Shown in pieces: positions 33,517-41,882 of a stretch of 64,000 nucleotides of DNA (position 1 is its first letter; each line of letters begins with the position of its first letter). The notes beneath the pieces were generated by a model. It searched no databases and was not told the origin of the DNA. It saw nothing but the letters and a program-made list of their open reading frames with translations. Position numbers and translations under genes: made by a program. The stretch comes from Thermococcus sp. JdF3 (GTDB taxonomy: Archaea; Methanobacteriota_B; Thermococci; Thermococcales; Thermococcaceae): the NCBI RefSeq assembly GCF_012027495.1, contig NZ_SNUK01000002.1, positions 186,001 to 250,000 of the forward strand, given 5' to 3'.

Positions 33517-35285
33517 ACGTAGAAGCCCATTTCTATCCCCTTTTCACACCATATTTCGTAGCTGCTCAGGTAGTACGTCGGGTTCTGGAAGAGGGCCGTC
33601 AGGTTCCTGTTCTCCCCCGCCACCCAGACGATGTAGTTCGCCCGGTTGCGGGGGTTTCTCACGGCCATTATCACGGCGGTTCCCGTGATGCTGCCGAGCT
33701 CTCCCGTGATAACGGGGTCTTCCTCGTCTCCAGTCAGGACGTAGGAGTGGACCTCCCAGTCAGGGCTCTTCTCCAGCACCCAGCGGTCTCCCCCTGCGGG
33801 CACAAAGCGCAGCGGAAAGCCCTCGTCCAGCTCATCGACGAGCGAGTTTGAGTACGGCCCCCCCACCAGCACCAGGTTCGAACCGAGGTCATCGTCGGTG
33901 ACGTTCACGTCCGCCTTTATCGAGACCTCCACCGTCCCGTCCCACTGGGAGTAAAAGGTCCTGAGGTTCTCGGCTATGGCCTCGGCCGTCTCCCTGTCCC
34001 TCTCCACTCCAGAGGGATCCGGATTCCGGGTTCCGTAAACGACTATGACCTCTCCCTCAACCGCGCCCCTGTCGAAGGCCCTCAGCGGTGTAACCGGGAC
34101 GCGCTCGCTGTAAAGCTCCCACGCCTTATCTGGAGGAATCATGGTTCTCAGGTCCACGAGCATCTCGTCCACGTACTCCCCCAGAGGGACGGAGTTCTGG
34201 ACGCTCATTGCCGTGTACTTCCTGTAAAGCTGAAGCACCTCGTCTATCCAGAACTCGCCCCAGGCCCTCTGGAGCCACACTGCTAAAGCCGCGTAGTCGG
34301 GGTCCACGTTGGAGAGCGCGAAGTCCAGCCAGCCGTCGGCGAAGCCCTCGTATATCATTCCCGTCCTGTCCCAGAAGTGAATGTCGTAGCGCGCGAGGTA
34401 GGGCATGTCCCCCTCTATGGTGTCCTCCAGGTAGGCCAGGGAGTATGTGTCGCCGTAGCTGGCGTAGAGGCCCGGCAGGGTAATGTCGTGGCCCAGCTCA
34501 TGGTAGACGAAGCCCAGGTAGATAAGCTCGTCAAGGCCCGTGTTGTTCACGTAGTCCCTGTTGAGGGGCAGGCCGAACATCGTGTCCCTCGCCGTCTTGT
34601 AGCTCCAGGCCGTCCTCTGGGGGTCGCGTCTCACGAGCGGCACCATTCCCCCGGCCCCGTATATCTGGACGCCGTCCCTGAGGGGATTGAAGCTGTGGCC
34701 GTGTATCGCCACCAGGAATGGATGCAGGAACTCGAAACGAACGTTGGAAACGTCGGTGTAGCGACCCATGAACCCGTCCGGTGGCAGGAGCGAGAGGGCG
34801 TTCTCGTATATCCCGAGGTCCTCCCGGTAGTAATCCCCGTGGGTTCTGTAAAAGGTCATGAAGTCGCTCTCCCTGGCGAAATCCCTCAGGGCCTCGATGA
34901 AGTCGAGTGTCCAGGGGTCGCCGATGTTTCCCCAGGGCTGGAGCTCGGGCGGTTCCGTGCAGAGAAGGAGGTAGTATTCGGTGTAGTACAGCCTAAGGTC
35001 CCTCTCCGAGATGGAAGAGGTGTTTTCAAGGTGCTTCCGCAGCATCTGAACCGCGCGGTGGTTCCTGTAGGGGGCGAAGTAACGATCAACCTCATCGAGG
35101 TAGCCGTCGCGGTCTATGACGAAGGGGTCGCTCCGGCCAAAGGCGAGGTAGTAAACGACGCTCAGTAGCTCCGAGTTGGGGCTTATCTCGACGCTCACCT
35201 TTCCGGTCACGCTGTAGCCGGCTGCCTGCGGCGCGGTGGTTGCAATGAGGAGTGCAAGGATTATTAAAGCCCACAGTCGCTTCAT
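33495..35285 (-). CDS. secreted DUF4932-like zinc metallopeptidase
   Basis: The 596-residue exported protein starts with a signal peptide (MKRLWALIILALL, cleavage near 21-24). A zincin site lies at His262, Glu263 and His266 in FVYHELGHDITLPG. A likely third ligand is the Glu of YEGFADGWLDFA about 60 residues later. The layout resembles proteins annotated as DUF4932. The C-terminal 180 residues look like a separate beta-rich domain (EVIVVYGTRNPDPSGVERD, NLVLVGGPYSNSLVDEL), of a kind seen in S-layer-associated proteins. ATG 35285 has GGGTGTCGTT upstream. The longer in-frame reading runs into the divergent gene and is rejected. It probably degrades external protein. Confidence 0.8.
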   Translation of the reverse strand: MKRLWALIILALLIATTAPQAAGYSVTGKVSVEISPNSELLSVVYYLAFGRSDPFVIDRDGYLDEVDRYFAPYRNHRAVQMLRKHLENTSSISERDLRLYYTEYYLLLCTEPPELQPWGNIGDPWTLDFIEALRDFARESDFMTFYRTHGDYYREDLGIYENALSLLPPDGFMGRYTDVSNVRFEFLHPFLVAIHGHSFNPLRDGVQIYGAGGMVPLVRRDPQRTAWSYKTARDTMFGLPLNRDYVNNTGLDELIYLGFVYHELGHDITLPGLYASYGDTYSLAYLEDTIEGDMPYLARYDIHFWDRTGMIYEGFADGWLDFALSNVDPDYAALAVWLQRAWGEFWIDEVLQLYRKYTAMSVQNSVPLGEYVDEMLVDLRTMIPPDKAWELYSERVPVTPLRAFDRGAVEGEVIVVYGTRNPDPSGVERDRETAEAIAENLRTFYSQWDGTVEVSIKADVNVTDDDLGSNLVLVGGPYSNSLVDELDEGFPLRFVPAGGDRWVLEKSPDWEVHSYVLTGDEEDPVITGELGSITGTAVIMAVRNPRNRANYIVWVAGENRNLTALFQNPTYYLSSYEIWCEKGIEMGFYVQPLESS

Positions 35286-35379
35286 AACGACACCCGGTGG
35301 TATTTTGGACGACGGGTATTTAAAGCTTCCGACAGCTTTTAAAGCCCAACCGGAAGATAGGGAATTCGGGTGACCGAAA

Positions 35380-36372
35380 ATGAGGGCGAGAGGATTGATT
35401 ATCACACTCATCTTACTAACCGCGGCGGCCGGGCTCATCCCGTTCGCCGGAGCCTCGTCAGGAAACCCCCTCATAGTTACCAGCATAGCCCCGATTGCCT
35501 CAATAGTTCAGGACGCCTTCGGGGACTCCGTCGAGGTCGTCTACCTCATTCCTCCCGGGGCGGATCCGCACGAGTACCAGCTGACCGCGGGCCAGATAGA
35601 GCTCCTGAGGAAAGCCGACGTGATAGCAACCACCGGCGGCCACCTGCCCGTGGAGAAGAAGATAGCCGAGCTGAAGGAGGAGGGAACAATAACTGGGGAG
35701 GCGCTTTTCCTCGACGACTACAGGCGCGAGGGCTTCCGCTATCTCCCCGAGTACTGGTACAACGATAAGGACAACCCCCACGGCGTCTGGCTGGACCCGA
35801 CCAACGCTCTGGCCATAGTACGGGCGGCCGAGAAGGCTCTCGAGAAGGCTAACCCCTCCGGAGCCGAACTTTACAGGGCAAGGTACCGGGACTTCGAGAG
35901 CAGGGTTAGGGCGATAGTGGAAGCCTACGGGGCACTGGTTAAGGACAACGGAACCGCCGTGATCCAGATGCCCCCCGACCAGTACGCCATCGAGTGGCTC
36001 GGGATAAGGGCAACCGCCGCCATAAAGCCCGAGGAGGAGGTTCCGGCGGTAGGTGTGGACGACCTCATCCCCGATGCCAGGCGGGCTGACCTCATAGTCT
36101 ACGCCAGGGACAGCCCGGACCAGATGAAGGACGCGGCGAGGGAGCTGGCGGCAAAGAGCGGAAAGCCGCTGGCGGAGATAACGGTCTTCTGGAGCGACAG
36201 GCCCTACACAGAGGTGCTGATGGAAAACAGTGCGGCAATTCTTAAGGCGCTGGGGGGAGAAAAGCCCGAAACCGGGCCGACCCAAAGAAAGGACGTCGGA
36301 CGGTACGTTCTGGTCTCCCTCGTGGTGGGACTCGTCCTTGGGACGGCCTTAGGAGTGGCTCTGAAGAAGTGA
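35380..36372 (+). CDS. ZnuA/TroA-type metal-binding protein with C-terminal membrane anchor
   Basis: The 330-residue surface protein belongs to cluster A-I metal-binding proteins, which catch Zn or Mn for ABC import. A signal peptide covers about 1-26. Metal ligands are expected in ADPHEYQ, TTGGHLPVEK, NPHGVWLDP and the late acidic loop. There is no His-rich loop, which argues against a classical ZnuA. A final helix (about 308-327, YVLVSLVVGLVLGTALGVAL, then KK) tethers it to the membrane instead of a lipobox. No ABC permease or ATPase of this type lies beside it. The metal is not decidable from sequence. Confidence 0.85.
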   Translation: MRARGLIITLILLTAAAGLIPFAGASSGNPLIVTSIAPIASIVQDAFGDSVEVVYLIPPGADPHEYQLTAGQIELLRKADVIATTGGHLPVEKKIAELKEEGTITGEALFLDDYRREGFRYLPEYWYNDKDNPHGVWLDPTNALAIVRAAEKALEKANPSGAELYRARYRDFESRVRAIVEAYGALVKDNGTAVIQMPPDQYAIEWLGIRATAAIKPEEEVPAVGVDDLIPDARRADLIVYARDSPDQMKDAARELAAKSGKPLAEITVFWSDRPYTEVLMENSAAILKALGGEKPETGPTQRKDVGRYVLVSLVVGLVLGTALGVALKK

Positions 36373-36375
36373 CTT

Positions 36376-36388
36376 CATTTTTGTTTTC
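36376..36388 (+). terminator. T-rich terminator after the metal-binding protein gene
   Basis: CATTTTTGTTTTC lies three bases past the stop codon and fits an archaeal oligo-T terminator. It also separates the gene from the convergent permease gene. Confidence 0.45.
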
Positions 36389-36424
36389 CCCAGCTGGAAA
36401 AATGAACAGCAAAAAATGAAAGAA

Positions 36425-37318
36425 TCACTCGCGCTTGTAGGGCCTTCCGTCCCACTTCGGCGGCCTTGCCTTTCCAATGATGCCCGCCACGATGATGAGG
36501 GTCATTATATAGGGCAGCATCAGGATGAACTGCCCTGGGATTATGTGCTTCGGTGCGAGCCATGCGGCAAGGGCGTCGAAGAATCCGAAAAGCCATCCGC
36601 CTATGAGCGATACCAGAGGGTTCCAGCCACTGAAGACCATGTTGGCGAGGGCTATGAAACCCCTTCCTCCGGACATGGTCTTGTGTACGAGGCCGAGCCA
36701 GTCAACGCTCATGAAGGCGCCGCCGAGGCCGGCCAGGGCGTGCCCATAGACCGTTGACCAGAACCTGTACTTCTCGACGTTTATACCCAGGGCATCGGCC
36801 GCCTCCGGATTCTCTCCAACGGAGCGCACGCGGAGTCCGAGCGGGGTCTTGAAGAGCACCCACCAGGTGACCAGCGCGATGAGGATGGTCACTAGAACCA
36901 TCGGACTGAGCTCACCGTAGGGTGTCTTCCAGTGCCACATCTGGGCGTCGTGCGGAAGCTGGTGCTGGCCGGCGGTTCCCCAGTATGCGAGGATACCGAA
37001 GGGAACGACACCCATGGCGAGCAGGTTGATGCCTATACCGGGGATAACGTGGTCTCCCTTGAGATAGACTGTGAGGACACCGTGGAGCATTCCCAGGAGC
37101 ACTCCCACGAAGATTCCTCCAACCAGGCCGACGACGGCGTTACTGGCGAGTTCGGCAAATATCGCGCCGAAGAAGGCGCTCATCAGGAGGACACCCTCGT
37201 AGCCGATGCTGACCACACCTGCGCGCTCGCTCCACGCGGCGCCAACGCTTGTGAGCACTATGGGCACCATGGCCATTAGGGATGTTATCAGGATGGAGAG
37301 CACGGATCCAACGTCCAT
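36425..37318 (-). CDS. ABC transporter permease 2 of a BMP-type (nucleoside) importer
   Basis: The 297-residue membrane protein has about eight or nine helices. It belongs to the branched-chain/ribose-type permease fold used by nucleoside importers such as bacterial NupQ/YufQ. Typical parts are AAWSERAGVVSIGYEGVLLMSAFFGA, GINLLAMG, and the coupling loop GENPEAADALGINVEKYRFWS around 160-180. The ATG at 37318 overlaps the stop of the other permease gene by one base, so the two permeases are made together. It is the last gene of the transport operon. Confidence 0.9.
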   Translation of the reverse strand: MDVGSVLSILITSLMAMVPIVLTSVGAAWSERAGVVSIGYEGVLLMSAFFGAIFAELASNAVVGLVGGIFVGVLLGMLHGVLTVYLKGDHVIPGIGINLLAMGVVPFGILAYWGTAGQHQLPHDAQMWHWKTPYGELSPMVLVTILIALVTWWVLFKTPLGLRVRSVGENPEAADALGINVEKYRFWSTVYGHALAGLGGAFMSVDWLGLVHKTMSGGRGFIALANMVFSGWNPLVSLIGGWLFGFFDALAAWLAPKHIIPGQFILMLPYIMTLIIVAGIIGKARPPKWDGRPYKRE

Positions 37319-38367
37319 CAGGCAGCCCCCCTGTGGATTGCTTTCTTAACCAGGTCGTACAGGCTCGGGATGGCGACGGTTATGACGATGATTCCCTGGA
37401 TGACCTTGATGATCTCCAGCGGGACGTGGGCCTGAGCCTGCATCAGGGCGGTTCCAGCGCGGAGCATTCCAAAGAATATTGCCGCCAGGATTATTCCCAG
37501 AGGGTGATTCCTTCCGACAAGGGCAACGCCTATTCCATCGAAACCGAAGCCGTAGATGTTCGCACCGCCCTGGCTGATGGCATAGCCAGGTCCCTCCCCC
37601 ATAATTTTCATGGCACCGCCGAGGCCGCTGAGGAGACCGCCGATGAGGAAAGACCACATGACCGCCATCTTTGGATTCATCCCCGCGTAGCGTGCGGCTT
37701 TCTGGTTTATTCCGCTGGCGCGCATGCCGAAGCCCATCGTGGTGTGCCAGAGCAGGAAGTAGGTGAGCACCGCGGCAATGACCGCGATGACTATCGCTAT
37801 CGAAAGTCCGTAGCCGATGATGGGAAGCCTTGCATCAACAGGTATCCTGATGGTCTTGTTGGGGTCGTTGGGGTTGGCGTAGGGGCCGACTATGAGCCAG
37901 AGAACGAAGAACCAGCCTATCCAGTTGAGCATGATCGTGGATATAACCTCGTGAACTCCGCGGTAGACCTTGAGCACCGCCGCAGGAAGGGCCCAGAGGG
38001 CGCCGAGGAGCATGCCCATGGCAAGGCCGAACCACATGTTGTCCCATATGTTGGTGAATATCACCGCGGCTATGGCTCCGAAGTAGAAAGAGCTCTCAGC
38101 ACCAATGTTGAAGATTCCTGTCCTTGTGCCGATTGCGAACGTGAGCGCCGTGAGCATTATCGGGGTCGCGTACTTGAGGGTGGACGCTATTCCGTACGTG
38201 GATCCAAGGGCGCCCTGGAAGAGCCAGTAGTACGCGGACCACGGGTTGTAGCCGAAGGCCAGGAGGACTATCGCACCGATGACGAAACCCACGAGTATGG
38301 CTATGAGGCTCTCAACGAAGGGACGGAGGTTTATTGACTTCAGGGACTCACTTCCGGATTTCTTCAT
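37318..38367 (-). CDS. ABC transporter permease 1 of a BMP-type (nucleoside) importer
   Basis: The 349-residue permease is related to NupP/YufP. It shows a first helix after KSINLRPFVESLIAI, ATPIMLTALTFAIGTRTGIFNIGAE, and a coupling loop MRASGINQKAARYAGMNPKMAV. The last of these contacts the ATPase. GGGAGGT sits before the start. Its start overlaps the end of the ATPase gene by 20 bases and its end meets permease 2. Confidence 0.92.
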   Translation of the reverse strand: MKKSGSESLKSINLRPFVESLIAILVGFVIGAIVLLAFGYNPWSAYYWLFQGALGSTYGIASTLKYATPIMLTALTFAIGTRTGIFNIGAESSFYFGAIAAVIFTNIWDNMWFGLAMGMLLGALWALPAAVLKVYRGVHEVISTIMLNWIGWFFVLWLIVGPYANPNDPNKTIRIPVDARLPIIGYGLSIAIVIAVIAAVLTYFLLWHTTMGFGMRASGINQKAARYAGMNPKMAVMWSFLIGGLLSGLGGAMKIMGEGPGYAISQGGANIYGFGFDGIGVALVGRNHPLGIILAAIFFGMLRAGTALMQAQAHVPLEIIKVIQGIIVITVAIPSLYDLVKKAIHRGAA

Positions 38368-39886
38368 AGCGGATACCTCCCATCATCATTCCTATCTCTT
38401 CTGTGTTCACTTCCTCGGGCTTCACAACGCCCATGAACTCGCCTTCATAGATGATTCCCATCCTGTCGCTGAGCTGAAGAACCTCGTCCAGATCGGCCGA
38501 GACCAAAAGGACGGCCTTGCCCTCGTTTCTGAGCTTGATGAGGTAGTTCCTTATGTACTCCGTCGAGGCGACATCGACACCGCGCGTCGGCTGGGCCGCG
38601 ATGATGAATATGGGCTCCTTGCTAACTTCCCTCGCGACTATGAGCTTCTGCTGGTTTCCGCCGCTGAGGGACTTAACGGGTGCCTCAGTACCCGGGGCGG
38701 AGATGTCGAACTGCTCTATGAGCGACCTGGCGTGCTCTCTGGCCTTGCTCCAGTTTATAACACCCTTGAAGCGCTGGAACTTGGGGTGCCAGTGGAGGCC
38801 GAGGACAGAGTTTTCGGTCACCGTCATGTCCAGAATGAGACCCATGTGAGTCCTGTCCTCAGGTACGTGGGCCATTCCGAGGTCGTAGAGCTCCCTTGGC
38901 CCCTTGCCCGTGATGTCCCGGCCCTGAAGGTATATTCTGCCTCCCACCACTTTCCGGAGGCCTGAAATTGCCTCAATCAGCTCGGTCTGACCGTTGCCCT
39001 CGACACCTGCTATTCCAAATATCTCGCCGGCGCGGACATCGAACGAGAGGCCGTTGACCGCAATCTCGCCACGGTCACCCATCACCTTGAGGTTCTCGAC
39101 GCGGAGAATCGGCTCACCGGGCTCCTTTGGCGGCTTCTCTATCTTCAGAACAACGTCCCTGCCAACCATCATCTTGGCAAGGAGCTGGGGGGTTGCCTCG
39201 CTCGTGTTGACCGTTCCGATAACCTCGCCCTTCCTGATGACGGTGACACGGTCGGTGAGGTCCATGACCTCGTTGAGCTTGTGGCTGATGAAGATGATGG
39301 TCTTGCCCTCCGCCCTGAGCTGTCTCAGAACGCGGAAGAGCTCCTCAACCTCTATGGGAGTGAGAACCGCCGTGGGCTCATCGAGGATGAGGACATCAAC
39401 GTCGCGGTAGAGCATCTTGAGGATCTCTATTCTCTGCTGAACACCAACGGGGAGGTCCTCAACAGGGATTTCGAGGGGCACCTGAAAGTTTAGGTCGTCC
39501 ATGAGCTTCTGGAGCCTTTCCCTTGCCCTGTCCACGTCTATCTTAGAAAACGCACCATGTCCCTCCATTCCAAGTATTATGTTGTGGAGGGCGTCGAAGA
39601 CTTCAACGAGCGTGAAGTGCTGGTGAACCATACCGATGCCGTGGGCGATGGCATCGGAGGGGCTCTTAAAGCGAACCTCTTCGCCCCCGATGAGAATTTT
39701 ACCTGATGTAGGATGGAGCATCCCGAAGAGGATCTTCATGAGGGTGGTCTTTCCAGCACCGTTCTCACCGAGGAGACCCAAAATCTCGCCTTTATTAACC
39801 GTAAGATCAACACCTTTGAGGGCCTTCGTGCCGTCAGGATACACCTTGACGATTCCCTTCATCTCGATTATTGGTGTTCTCTCCAT
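38348..39886 (-). CDS. ABC transporter ATPase with two nucleotide-binding domains, BMP-type importer
   Basis: The 512-residue protein fuses two ATPase domains, as in sugar and nucleoside importers. Domain 1 has Walker A GENGAGKTT at 40-48, an unusual LPVGVQQRIEIL signature and Walker B VLILDEPTAVL. Domain 2 has a degenerate Walker A, GVEGNGQTE, the signature LSGGNQQK, and ILAAQPTRGVD-like Walker B (IIAAQPTRGVD). One good and one weakened site are typical of this class. GGGGGTG precedes the ATG. It comes 43 bases after the binding-protein gene. Confidence 0.94.
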   Translation of the reverse strand: MERTPIIEMKGIVKVYPDGTKALKGVDLTVNKGEILGLLGENGAGKTTLMKILFGMLHPTSGKILIGGEEVRFKSPSDAIAHGIGMVHQHFTLVEVFDALHNIILGMEGHGAFSKIDVDRARERLQKLMDDLNFQVPLEIPVEDLPVGVQQRIEILKMLYRDVDVLILDEPTAVLTPIEVEELFRVLRQLRAEGKTIIFISHKLNEVMDLTDRVTVIRKGEVIGTVNTSEATPQLLAKMMVGRDVVLKIEKPPKEPGEPILRVENLKVMGDRGEIAVNGLSFDVRAGEIFGIAGVEGNGQTELIEAISGLRKVVGGRIYLQGRDITGKGPRELYDLGMAHVPEDRTHMGLILDMTVTENSVLGLHWHPKFQRFKGVINWSKAREHARSLIEQFDISAPGTEAPVKSLSGGNQQKLIVAREVSKEPIFIIAAQPTRGVDVASTEYIRNYLIKLRNEGKAVLLVSADLDEVLQLSDRMGIIYEGEFMGVVKPEEVNTEEIGMMMGGIRYEEIRK

Positions 39887-39929
39887 TGCCGCACCCCCTT
39901 TGAAATGTAGAGAAAAGAAAATTAAAGGA

Positions 39930-41159
39930 TTACTTGGCCAGTTCCATCATTTCCTGCCAGGTCTTGGCGTTCCTAACTTCCACGATTCCGTCCTTGTCCA
40001 TCGGGGCAGGAACTCTGATCACACCGGTGGTTATCTTGCCCTGGAGCTCCTTGACGGCGTCCCAGATCCAGTCCGGAACCTGCTTCCTGGTGTCCTCCAG
40101 GTACTGCTTCAGCTCGTCCCTGCTGTTGAAGCCGAGGTCCTTGAGCTTCTGCTTCTGGGTGTCCTCCGGGAGGGAGTCGAACATGGCCATAACATCGTCA
40201 ACGGTGCTGAGGCCAACACCGCCCTCCTTAAGGCCAAGCTCAACTATTCCTCCCTTGAAGTTGCCCTCAACGGCATCCTTGACCGCGGTGTAAACACCGA
40301 CGTCAACGCGCTTCATCATGCTGGCGATTATGACGCCCGGCTTAATCCAGTCCTGGGCCGAGTCAACACCGATGGCGAACGGCGGGCCCATCTTCTTTCC
40401 CTGAGAGTCAAGGACCTCTCCAACCGCGTCAAAGACGCCGAGTCCGGTTCCGCCGGCGACCTGGTAGATGACCCAGGCACCCTGCGCGAGCTGGGCCCTG
40501 GCTGCGGCCTTACCCTTGGCGGCGTCGCCGAAGCTTCCGGTGTACTGGTAGAGGACGTCTATGGTAACGTCCTTACCCTCTTTCTGTTTGTAGTAGTCCT
40601 CGGCCCACTTAACACCGAAGCGGTAACCAGCCTCGAACTTGTAGAGAACTGGTATCTCCATACCGAGAACGATTCCAACCTTGTCCTTGCCGTCGTTGGC
40701 CGCTATGAGGCCAGCGAGCGCACCGGCAAGGGCCGAACCCTCGTTCTCCTTGAAGAGGATGCTCATGACGTTGTCCTTGTCGGGAATGTAACCATCGATA
40801 ATGGCGAACTTCTGGTCGGGGTACTCGTCCGCGACCTGCTTAACGGCGTCGGTCATCATGAAGCCGACGGCTATGATAACGAGGTACTTCTTCTGGGCGG
40901 CGAGGGTCTCGAGGTTTTTAACGTAGTCGTCCTCGCTGTTGCTCTGAAGCTCAACGAGGTCGAGGTTGAAGTCCTTCGCCGCCTTGCTGGCACCGAGGTA
41001 CGCCATGTCGTTGAAGCTCAGGTCACCCCTTCCACCGACATCATAGACTATGGCAATGGCGCCTTTAGTGGATTCTTCTCCACCGGGGGATATGCAGCCA
41101 CTGGCCACGACGCTCAAAGCCAGAAGACCAATTAAAAACAGACTCAACCACCTTTTCAT
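39930..41159 (-). CDS. BMP/PnrA-family substrate-binding lipoprotein
   Basis: The 409-residue surface protein starts with a lipobox signal (LLALSVVASGC, Cys22), so it is lipid-anchored outside the cell. The family includes the spirochaete purine-nucleoside receptor PnrA/BMP. The family core is visible in AIVYDVGGRGDLSFND, GFMMTDAVKQVADEYPDQKFAIIDGY, and YQVAGGTGLGVFDAV with IGVDSAQDWIKPG. The ligand is likely a purine nucleoside by family, not by direct proof. It is the first gene of the four-gene importer operon. Confidence 0.93.
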   Translation of the reverse strand: MKRWLSLFLIGLLALSVVASGCISPGGEESTKGAIAIVYDVGGRGDLSFNDMAYLGASKAAKDFNLDLVELQSNSEDDYVKNLETLAAQKKYLVIIAVGFMMTDAVKQVADEYPDQKFAIIDGYIPDKDNVMSILFKENEGSALAGALAGLIAANDGKDKVGIVLGMEIPVLYKFEAGYRFGVKWAEDYYKQKEGKDVTIDVLYQYTGSFGDAAKGKAAARAQLAQGAWVIYQVAGGTGLGVFDAVGEVLDSQGKKMGPPFAIGVDSAQDWIKPGVIIASMMKRVDVGVYTAVKDAVEGNFKGGIVELGLKEGGVGLSTVDDVMAMFDSLPEDTQKQKLKDLGFNSRDELKQYLEDTRKQVPDWIWDAVKELQGKITTGVIRVPAPMDKDGIVEVRNAKTWQEMMELAK

Positions 41160-41200
41160 GCTAACACCCCACGAGTTTTCAGAGGTATAACTCCGGACGG

Positions 41201-41209
41201 AATATATAG
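41201..41209 (-). promoter_or_regulatory. TATA box of the nucleoside importer operon
   Basis: The minus strand reads CTATATATT about 42-50 bp before the lipoprotein ATG at 41159. It is the clearest TATA box in the 122-bp gap between divergent genes. Confidence 0.65.
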
Positions 41210-41281
41210 TTTGCGGTTACGTAAAAACCGAAAATTTGAGAAAGAATTTTAACCATTCCGTGAAAGTTTTTTGTGATGACC

Positions 41282-41731
41282 ATGCTGAAGAAAATAGCCG
41301 AACTGAACTCGGGAGCCATTTTAATAACAGGAGACGGGAAGAGGCTTGCGAAAATATACATCAATGCCTGGAGCAAGGACGGCAGGCGCGTGCTTGCTGA
41401 ATACATTCCATTCCAGGTGAACGGTGACGTCTACATCGGCCCACCGTTTGAGAGTGACGACTTCGATGTGTACCTGATAATCAACCCCCTCTCGCGCTCG
41501 AAGGCTGAGAGGCAAAGGCTCCAGAAGTGGCTGGGGGAGCACAGAGACAAACTCATCCTGCTGTACGAACATAAGTACGTGAAGGATTCGATAACGCGCT
41601 ACAGAATCAAGGACTTCATTGACTATCTAATCGCATACAAGAGGGAAACCGTCGGGTTCGAAAGGGTCGATGTGATGCGTCTGGAGGACGGGCGAATAGT
41701 CGAGAGCAAAACCTACGTCAGGAGGTACTGA
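41282..41731 (+). CDS. unknown 149-residue protein
   Basis: ATG 41282 is chosen because GTGATG lies before it. Earlier GTG and ATG codons, 3 and 2 codons upstream, are possible. The protein mixes strands and helices, with basic patches (SRSKAERQRLQKWLGEHRDK, YKRETVGFERVD), and has no membrane segment. It stands alone between the importer operon and the sRNA. I recognise no family. Confidence 0.65.
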   Translation: MLKKIAELNSGAILITGDGKRLAKIYINAWSKDGRRVLAEYIPFQVNGDVYIGPPFESDDFDVYLIINPLSRSKAERQRLQKWLGEHRDKLILLYEHKYVKDSITRYRIKDFIDYLIAYKRETVGFERVDVMRLEDGRIVESKTYVRRY

Positions 41732-41745
41732 ACGGGCACGTGCGG

Positions 41746-41753
41746 TTTATAAA
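41746..41753 (+). promoter_or_regulatory. TATA box of the box C/D sRNA
   Basis: TTTATAAA lies 21-28 bases before the 5' stem of the sRNA (41774), the normal TATA-to-start distance in archaea. Confidence 0.65.
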
Positions 41754-41773
41754 CCCTCGGGAGGAGACACTCC

Positions 41774-41833
41774 CGCCCGATGACGAGTGGCTTCGGGTCT
41801 GAGGTATGATGACACCAGCTATCGCCGAGGGCG
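41774..41833 (+). ncRNA. box C/D guide sRNA (2'-O-methylation guide)
   Basis: All parts have the exact archaeal spacing. Box C ATGACGA is at 41780-41786, then a 12-nt guide, box D' CTGA at 41799-41802, three bases, box C' ATGATGA at 41806-41812, a 12-nt guide, and box D CCGA at 41825-41828. CGCCC (41774-41778) pairs with GGGCG (41829-41833), leaving the three-base kink-turn bulge. Box C carries T-to-C at position 5 and box D carries T-to-C at position 2. These two bases face each other in the kink-turn, so a U.U pair has become C.C. The D guide complements CGATAGCTGGT, a stretch like the conserved GAUAGCUGGU of 23S rRNA domain II. The D' guide complements ACCCGAAGCCAC, whose target I cannot place. 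Confidence 0.8.
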
Positions 41834-41842
41834 TTCATAATT

Positions 41843-41850
41843 ATTATATA
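41843..41850 (+). promoter_or_regulatory. TATA box of ftsY
   Basis: ATTATATA lies 33-40 bp before the ftsY ATG at 41883, after the end of the sRNA. Confidence 0.6.
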
Positions 41851-41882
41851 TGGAAAAGCCGCCCGCTAATCAGGTGGTGACG

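Noticed and set aside
35286-35486. 67-codon N-terminal extension of the secreted peptidase
   Set aside because: It enters the divergent metal-binding protein gene and would bury the signal peptide.
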